Part shown: piece after piece, positions 15,310 to 19,408 of the stretch
Numbering within the stretch: the stretch's first letter is position 1
Layout of the letters: each line of letters starts with the position of its first letter
Source of the DNA: Acidimicrobiia bacterium
GTDB lineage: Bacteria; Actinomycetota; Acidimicrobiia; Acidimicrobiales; Hopanoidiivorantaceae
Reading direction: 5' to 3'
Assembly: GCA_020027305.1 (NCBI GenBank)
Contig: JAHRAM010000134.1
Coordinates: 1-19,408 of the forward strand
DNA: 19,408 bases
Notes under the pieces: model-generated
What the model was told of the DNA's origin: nothing
The model's input: the letters and a program-made list of their open reading frames with translations, nothing else
Databases searched by the model: none
Made by a program: the position numbers and the translations under genes

Positions 15310-15897
15310 ATGCCAGCACAAAAGACTCTTCAAGCAAAAAAAGCAAGGGCAAATGGGTACCCGCCCTTTCCAAAAACAAAGTTTGACATTATATATGCTG
15401 ACCCACCGTGGGATTATAAAGGGCAGCTCCAGCACAACGGGGAAGGTGGGAGAGATACTGGTGGCGCAATCCGTCATTACCCGACCGTCACAACCGCCGA
15501 AATGAGCGAGTGGCCAGTAGACAAAATATGTAAAGACGATTGTCTGCTTTTTATGTGGGCAACTTCCCCTCACCTTGATCAAGCCATTGATTTAGGAAAG
15601 GCATGGGGGTTTGATTGGGCAACAGTTGCTTTTGTGTGGGACAAAGAACGGGTTAATCCAGGCTTTTATACAATGTCGCAATATGAACTTTGCTTGGTAT
15701 TTAAACGAGGCAAGATTCCAGCTAATCGTGGGGCAAGGAATGTTCGCCAATCAGTTAGTGAACTTAGAACTGAACATAGCGCTAAACCCGATGAGGTTAG
15801 AAAGCGGATTGACAAGATGTTCCCTGACCACTCCAAGATTGAGCTTTTTGCCCGAAAAAAAGCCCGTGGCTGGAAATCTTGGGGTTGGGAGATTTAA
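15310..15897 (+). CDS. MT-A70 family adenine N6-methyltransferase, orphan
   Basis: It probably methylates adenine at N6, in DNA by analogy with bacterial and phage members. The 195-residue protein has the catalytic DPPW motif (31-34) in FDIIYADPPWDYKG. The MT-A70 pattern continues with HYPTVTTAEM (56-65), LLFMWATSP (79-87), WGFDWATVAFVWDK and YELCLVFKRG, and closes with a C-terminal KIELFARKKARGWKSWGWE that holds the fold together. No restriction endonuclease or specificity gene is adjacent, so it is an orphan. Such genes are common in phages and mobile elements, and the surroundings here are housekeeping genes. The ATG at 15310 follows a T-run and lacks a Shine-Dalgarno sequence. Its stop is one nucleotide from the end of the convergent mdh gene. 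Confidence 0.88.
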   Translation: MPAQKTLQAKKARANGYPPFPKTKFDIIYADPPWDYKGQLQHNGEGGRDTGGAIRHYPTVTTAEMSEWPVDKICKDDCLLFMWATSPHLDQAIDLGKAWGFDWATVAFVWDKERVNPGFYTMSQYELCLVFKRGKIPANRGARNVRQSVSELRTEHSAKPDEVRKRIDKMFPDHSKIELFARKKARGWKSWGWEI

Positions 15898-15898
15898 G

Positions 15899-16900
15899 CT
15901 AAATCAGACTTAACTCGTTGACGGTATCTCGTTCTTGCCCCAGTTCGGCAACAGAGATGTCAATTAGTTCACGGCTTAAATCTGAAATGTCTAGACCTTC
16001 AACTATTTTGTATTCGCCGCTGTCAGTAGTGCATGGAAAAGATGAGATTAACCCCTCTGGCACACCGTAGCTTCCATCTGAAACTACCGACATAGAAACC
16101 CAATCGCCTTTAGGGGTTTTGGAATTCCAATCTCTTATGTGGTCTATGGCAGCATTAGCAGCAGATGCTGCTGATGAAGCTCCTCTAGCTGAAATGATTT
16201 CAGCGCCTCGTTGTTGAACAGTCGGCAAAAACTCCTCTTTGATAAATCTGTCTCGTTCGGCATCGTCAGCTCCCACTAAATCTCTGGCGCTCTTGCCCCC
16301 TACTTCGCAATTGAATAAATCGGGATATTGCGTAGCAGAGTGATTGCCCCAGACTGTCATCTTTTTTATATCTGTGATGTCACACCCAAGCTTTTTCACC
16401 AGTTGTGCTTTGGCGCGATTATGGTCTAAACGTGTCATTGCTGTGAAACGGTTCTTGTCAATTTCTTTGGCGTTGTTCATTGCTATCAAACAATTTGTGT
16501 TTGCTGGATTGCCGACAACCAAGATGCGAATATCATCGGCCGCATTTTCTGCCAGTGCCCTGCCTTGCTCTGTGAAAATAGCGCCGTTTGCTTCTAGAAG
16601 TTCTTTTCGCTCCATTCCTTTTGTTTGTGGTCGGCTTCCCACCAAAAGCGCCCAGCTTGCATTTTGAAATGCCACGCCTGCTTGGTCTGAGGTTTCAATG
16701 CCAGCTAATAATGGAAAGGCACAATCATCAAGTTCCATAACCACGCCTTCAAGAGCAGGCATAGCAGGTGGAATTTCAAGTAGCTGCAAAATAACAGGTT
16801 GGTCGCTACCTAGCATCTCGCCAGCAGCAATTCGAAAGATTAGACTATAACCAATTTGTCCAGCAGCACCCGTGACGGCAACTCTTACTGGGGGTTTCAC
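15899..16900 (-). CDS. mdh: malate dehydrogenase (NAD-type, cytosolic-like family)
   Basis: It interconverts malate and oxaloacetate in the TCA cycle. The 333-residue protein starts with the NAD-binding GAAGQIG (11-17). Substrate-binding arginines lie in SRPQTKGMER (Arg90 and Arg98) and TRLDHNRAK (Arg157). The catalytic pair is Asp159 and His187 in VWGNHSATQYPD. The acidic Glu42 at the end of the second strand fits NAD rather than NADP use. The sequence matches the type 2 Mdh found in actinobacteria and many Gram-negatives (EGVVMELDDCAFPLL). The start is GTG at 16900, 14 bp after the icd stop, so the two TCA genes are very likely one transcript. It ends 1 nt from the convergent methyltransferase stop, leaving no room for a separate terminator. 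Confidence 0.95.
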   Translation of the reverse strand: MKPPVRVAVTGAAGQIGYSLIFRIAAGEMLGSDQPVILQLLEIPPAMPALEGVVMELDDCAFPLLAGIETSDQAGVAFQNASWALLVGSRPQTKGMERKELLEANGAIFTEQGRALAENAADDIRILVVGNPANTNCLIAMNNAKEIDKNRFTAMTRLDHNRAKAQLVKKLGCDITDIKKMTVWGNHSATQYPDLFNCEVGGKSARDLVGADDAERDRFIKEEFLPTVQQRGAEIISARGASSAASAANAAIDHIRDWNSKTPKGDWVSMSVVSDGSYGVPEGLISSFPCTTDSGEYKIVEGLDISDLSRELIDISVAELGQERDTVNELSLI

Positions 16901-16914
16901 CTATAATCTAATCC

Positions 16915-18111
16915 CTACAACCTATCAACTATAGCTTGTGCAAATTCTGAACAAGCTACCTTAGTTGCCCCATCCATCAAGCGAGCAAAATCATAAGTGA
17001 CGATTTTTTCGCCAATGGTTTGTTCCACAGCTTTGATAATGTCGCCAGCAGAATCTTCCCAGCCCAGATGTTCATACATCATCACCCCAGAAAGCAAAAC
17101 CGAAGAAGGATTGACCTTGTCTTGGCCAGCATATTTTGGAGCGGTTCCGTGAGTGGCTTCAAACACACCATGCCCCGTGACATAGTTGATGTTTCCGCCA
17201 GGGGCAATGCCAATTCCGCCGACTTGGGCAGCAAGAGCATCTGAAAGATAGTCACCATTCAAGTTCATCGTGGCAATGACATCAAACTCATCTGGGCGGG
17301 TTAGCACCTGTTGAAGCGCAATATCGGCGATAGCATCTTTTGCCAAAATCTTGTCGCCAGGGTCACCATTGCAGTCATCCCAGCCAACTGCCACATCAGA
17401 AAACTCTTCTTTCACAAGCTCATAGCCCCAATTGCGAAAAGCTCCCTCAGTGAATTTCATAATGTTTCCCTTGTGAACAAATGTCACACTTTTTCTTCCA
17501 CGTTTTACGGCATAGTTCAGGGCTGCCCGACACAACCGCTTGGTGCCAAATTCAGAAATGGGTTTGATGCCGATTCCGCTATCTGGCCTCAACTCTCGCC
17601 CAAAGACTTCTTTCACAAGCTCAAGCACTTTTTTCGCCTCTTTAGAGTGGGCTTCGGCTTCAATGCCAGCATAAATGTCTTCAGTGTTTTCACGGAAAAT
17701 AACCATATCGACTTTTTCAGGAGTCTTGACTGGGGATGGCACACCTTGAAACCATCTAACTGGGCGGAGGCAAACATATAGGTCAAGCATTTGGCGGATG
17801 GTGACGTTTAGACTTCTAAACCCTCCTCCAACTGGTGTGGTGAGCGGGCCTTTAATGCCGATTAGATGTTCGTCAAAAGCAGTGATTGTGTCTTCTGGCA
17901 ACCACTCCCCCGTTTCGTCAAATGCTTTTTGCCCAGCAAGAACTTCTTTCCATTCCACCTGTCGCCCATATTTAGCAGCAGCAGCATCTAACACAAGTTT
18001 GGCTGCTGGCCAGATGTCTATGCCTGTGCCATCGCCTTCAATAAATGGAATGATGGGGTTATTGGAAACATTGAGCGTTGAGTCGTCATTGAGGGTTATC
18101 TTGTCTGCCAT
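16915..18111 (-). CDS. icd: isocitrate dehydrogenase, NADP-dependent (E. coli-type homodimer)
   Basis: It oxidises isocitrate to 2-oxoglutarate, making NADPH. The 398 residues align with E. coli Icd at a fairly constant offset. The substrate loop GGGFRSLNVTIR has Ser100 and Asn102 with Arg106. Arg116, Arg140, Tyr147 and Lys214 follow, and the metal aspartates are Asp287 and Asp291 in NLNGDYLSDALAAQ. The NADP-binding residues His321, Lys326, Tyr327, Tyr373 and Arg377 (in HGTAPKYAGQ and VTYDFARLMDG) are those of NADP- rather than NAD-linked enzymes. Most actinobacteria are better known for the monomeric form, so this type is worth noting. It is the upstream partner of mdh. The ATG at 18111 is preceded by a five-unit tandem repeat and has no Shine-Dalgarno sequence. 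Confidence 0.97.
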   Translation of the reverse strand: MADKITLNDDSTLNVSNNPIIPFIEGDGTGIDIWPAAKLVLDAAAAKYGRQVEWKEVLAGQKAFDETGEWLPEDTITAFDEHLIGIKGPLTTPVGGGFRSLNVTIRQMLDLYVCLRPVRWFQGVPSPVKTPEKVDMVIFRENTEDIYAGIEAEAHSKEAKKVLELVKEVFGRELRPDSGIGIKPISEFGTKRLCRAALNYAVKRGRKSVTFVHKGNIMKFTEGAFRNWGYELVKEEFSDVAVGWDDCNGDPGDKILAKDAIADIALQQVLTRPDEFDVIATMNLNGDYLSDALAAQVGGIGIAPGGNINYVTGHGVFEATHGTAPKYAGQDKVNPSSVLLSGVMMYEHLGWEDSAGDIIKAVEQTIGEKIVTYDFARLMDGATKVACSEFAQAIVDRL

Positions 18112-18118
18112 GTTTTTT

Positions 18119-18189
18119 GTTTGCTGTTTTTTTGTCTGCTGTTTCTGTTTGCTGTTTTTTGTTTGCTGTTTTTTGTTTGCTGTTTTTTT
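18119..18189 (-). repeat. five-unit tandem repeat just upstream of icd
   Basis: On the plus strand the units are GTTTGCTG followed by a T-run, with lengths of 15, 13, 14, 14 and 15 bp; the second unit is degenerate (GTCTGCTGTTTCT). Read as mRNA sense the repeat is AAAAAACAGCAAAC. It ends 7 bp before the icd ATG. If the TATAAA at 18236-18231 is the -10, the whole array is in the 5' leader. Units are too short and unspaced to be CRISPR. Confidence 0.85.
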
Positions 18190-18230
18190 GCCGCCAATTT
18201 TTTATTCTAAATTTTTTGTCACCAATTCAG

Positions 18231-18236
18231 TTTATA
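18231..18236 (-). promoter_or_regulatory. candidate -10 box for icd-mdh
   Basis: TATAAA on the minus strand, 120 bp before the icd ATG. Sixteen nucleotides further upstream is TTTCAA, a poor -35. If used, the transcript leader would be about 110 nt and carry the tandem repeat. Evidence is weak in this AT-rich region. Confidence 0.25.
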
Positions 18237-18281
18237 AAAAATAGGGCTGTTTTTGAAATCGTGTTTAAAAAAATTTACTTA

Positions 18282-18309
18282 TCAAAAAATTTGATTCAAG
18301 ATTTTTTGA
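18282..18309 (-). terminator. AT-rich hairpin, possible metF terminator
   Basis: TCAAAAAATTTGA and TCAAGATTTTTTGA form a 13-bp stem with one bulged base and a minimal loop. On the minus strand it lies 36 nt after the metF stop, the 3' arm contains TTTTTT, and another T7 run follows about 10 nt later. The stem is AT-rich, so strength is doubtful, but position suits metF termination. Confidence 0.4.
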
Positions 18310-18345
18310 AAGAGTGGTGACAAAGCACTTGTTAAAAAAGCAAAT

Positions 18346-19287
18346 TTATTTCTGGCGGTATTTTCGCATTCGACTGGATAGCTCTGAACCAGCTACTGCC
18401 TGGTTAAGAGTATAAATGTGAATTCCAGGTGCTGAACTTCCGCTTCTGCCCTCAAGCAACTCTTCCATTAGCTCCCAAGCATAGTCAACTGCCAGATTAA
18501 ATTTTTTGTCGCCAAATTTATTTTTGTTCCCCCCACCCTTAACCTCACCATTAACTGAATTGTTAACTACATTGTCATTTGTATTGTCGATTTTTTCCAT
18601 CAGGTCTTGATTTACCTCTACCTCATTCATCTTGGAAAACCTAAGCACATTATCAGTTGAAATGACTGGAATCACTCCAGCAATGACGGGCTTTTCAACT
18701 CCCAGCTCCGCCAAGTCTTGAACCATCTCAAAATAATGCTTGGAATAGAAAAAGAATTGCGTAATCGCAAAATCTGCCAGCGACAATTTTTGCGCTAAGT
18801 GCTTTCGGTCTTTTGCTTTGTCGTTTGACCGTGGGTGAACTTCTGGGTGGGCAGCAACACCAATACTGAAATCGTGTGGGTGTTGCCTGATTAGCTCAAC
18901 CAGTTCAACTGCATATTTAAATTCGTCATTTGAATTCTCACCCTCAATCGGGTCGCCCGACAATGCCAAAATATTGTTCACCCCAGCCGTAGCGTATTCA
19001 TCCAACAAGTCAAGCAATTCCTTTTTTGCGTGCCCGACACAAGTTAAATGTGCCATTGCTGGAAATGGCTTCGTAGAAGAAATCTCAGAGACAATTTCTT
19101 TTGTGGTGTCTCTGGTTGAGCCCATCGCCCCATAAGTTACCGAAACAAAATCTGGGTTCGTGTTGGCCAATTCATCCAATGTAGCGTGAAGATTTTTTTT
19201 AGCAGCTTTTGTCTTGGGCGGGAAAAACTCAAACGATAGGGTTGGGGAATTTCCAGCAAGTAAATCTCTAATATGGGCGCTATTCAT
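18346..19287 (-). CDS. metF: methylenetetrahydrofolate reductase MetF
   Basis: It reduces 5,10-methylene-THF to 5-methyl-THF, the methyl donor for methionine synthesis, using FAD in a TIM barrel. The 313-residue protein has LSFEFFPPKT with catalytic Glu20, VSVTYGA, ALSGDP with Asp112, AAHPE (145-149), the TQFFF motif with Gln177, and the closing PGIHIYTLN (287-295). Length is near normal, but residues about 232-262 form an Asn/Lys/Gly/Val-rich low-complexity insert (NTNDNVVNNSVNGEVKGGG and onward) where other MetF proteins have a short helix-loop. The ATG at 19287 follows an A/C-rich, G-poor leader without a Shine-Dalgarno sequence. It lies 234 bp upstream of icd on the same strand, with a candidate terminator between, so it is probably a separate transcript. 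Confidence 0.95.
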   Translation of the reverse strand: MNSAHIRDLLAGNSPTLSFEFFPPKTKAAKKNLHATLDELANTNPDFVSVTYGAMGSTRDTTKEIVSEISSTKPFPAMAHLTCVGHAKKELLDLLDEYATAGVNNILALSGDPIEGENSNDEFKYAVELVELIRQHPHDFSIGVAAHPEVHPRSNDKAKDRKHLAQKLSLADFAITQFFFYSKHYFEMVQDLAELGVEKPVIAGVIPVISTDNVLRFSKMNEVEVNQDLMEKIDNTNDNVVNNSVNGEVKGGGNKNKFGDKKFNLAVDYAWELMEELLEGRSGSSAPGIHIYTLNQAVAGSELSSRMRKYRQK

Positions 19288-19408
19288 TTTTGTTTGTTGT
19301 TTTTGTTTAATCGTTTTTGGTTTGCCTTTTTTGAGAGCCTATTTTATAAAAATATTTTCTATAAGTATTTTGAAAAACGGCTTAATGTTTTAAGTAGCTT
19401 CAGCAGCT
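19288..19408. promoter_or_regulatory. metF upstream region
   Basis: On the minus strand the 40 nt before the metF ATG are rich in A and C (AACAAAAACAACAAACAAAA) and contain almost no G. TATAAA at 19348-19343 is a possible -10, with no good -35 at the right spacing. Beyond 19390 an upstream gene may end, but the few bases left do not show one. Confidence 0.25.

Larger units (their letters stand above)
18215..18324. repeat. 10-bp inverted repeat flanking the metF-icd gap
   Basis: TTTGTCACCA (18215-18224) and TGGTGACAAA (18315-18324) are perfect inverted copies 90 bp apart. They enclose the AT-rich hairpin at 18282-18309 and the TATAAA before icd. No target-site duplication is evident, so a small mobile element is not supported. 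They may be paired operator half-sites, or chance. Confidence 0.45.

Noticed and set aside
18119..18189. CRISPR-like array
   Set aside because: Units are 13-15 bp with no unique spacers and no cas genes nearby; it is a simple tandem repeat.
18215..18324. Small mobile element (MITE) bounded by 10-bp inverted repeats
   Set aside because: No flanking target duplication and no second copy in the window; kept only as an inverted repeat.
19390..19408. End of an upstream minus-strand gene (AAEAT then TAA)
   Set aside because: Only five codons are visible, so coding cannot be told from chance.

Overview
The window is an AT-rich, gene-dense piece of bacterial chromosome. It reads most like a marine or freshwater actinobacterium of the Acidimicrobiia/Actinomarinales type. 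The clues are a class E-like sortase, an SCP2-like protein, poly-threonine tails on an exported protein, many short overlaps between genes, and operon-leading genes that mostly lack a Shine-Dalgarno sequence. This placement is an inference from gene content; the window holds no rRNA or other marker that settles it.

Layout. At the left edge a few codons of a minus-strand gene, possibly Mrp/ApbC-like, diverge from a plus-strand cysteine desulfurase (149-1279). From 9886 down to 1383 on the minus strand runs a nine-gene cytochrome c maturation (System I) operon: ccmA, ccmB, ccmC, a 56-residue ccmD, ccmE, ccmF, ccmG/dsbE, ccmH/cycL and a large membrane-anchored TPR protein in the CcmI position. 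Its genes overlap, abut or lie 3 nt apart. CcmABCD move and load haem onto CcmE, CcmF with CcmH/CcmI attach it to apocytochromes, and CcmG keeps the CXXCH thiols reduced. Diverging from this operon are a class E-like sortase and a GT4-type glycosyltransferase whose stop and start codons overlap (10124-12321).

Converging on that pair are a Nudix hydrolase and, upstream of it, an Amt ammonium transporter (12472-14622, minus strand). A short AT-rich divergent region with a tandem 17/18-bp repeat separates amt from an SCP2-like protein, which is followed on the plus strand by an orphan MT-A70 adenine methyltransferase (14805-15897). The right end is a minus-strand central-metabolism block: metF, then NADP-isocitrate dehydrogenase and malate dehydrogenase 14 bp apart. 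The icd start is preceded by a five-unit tandem repeat that probably lies in its 5' leader.

No tRNA, rRNA, insertion sequence, CRISPR array or integrase was seen. No stretch over 300 bp lacks a gene; the largest gaps are 9887-10123 and 18112-18345. The least ordinary features are the complete System I operon in what looks like an actinobacterium, low-complexity Asn/Lys/Glu/Ser segments placed in several conserved proteins, a near-identical internal duplication in the TPR protein, the icd leader repeats and a GC-rich patch inside amt.
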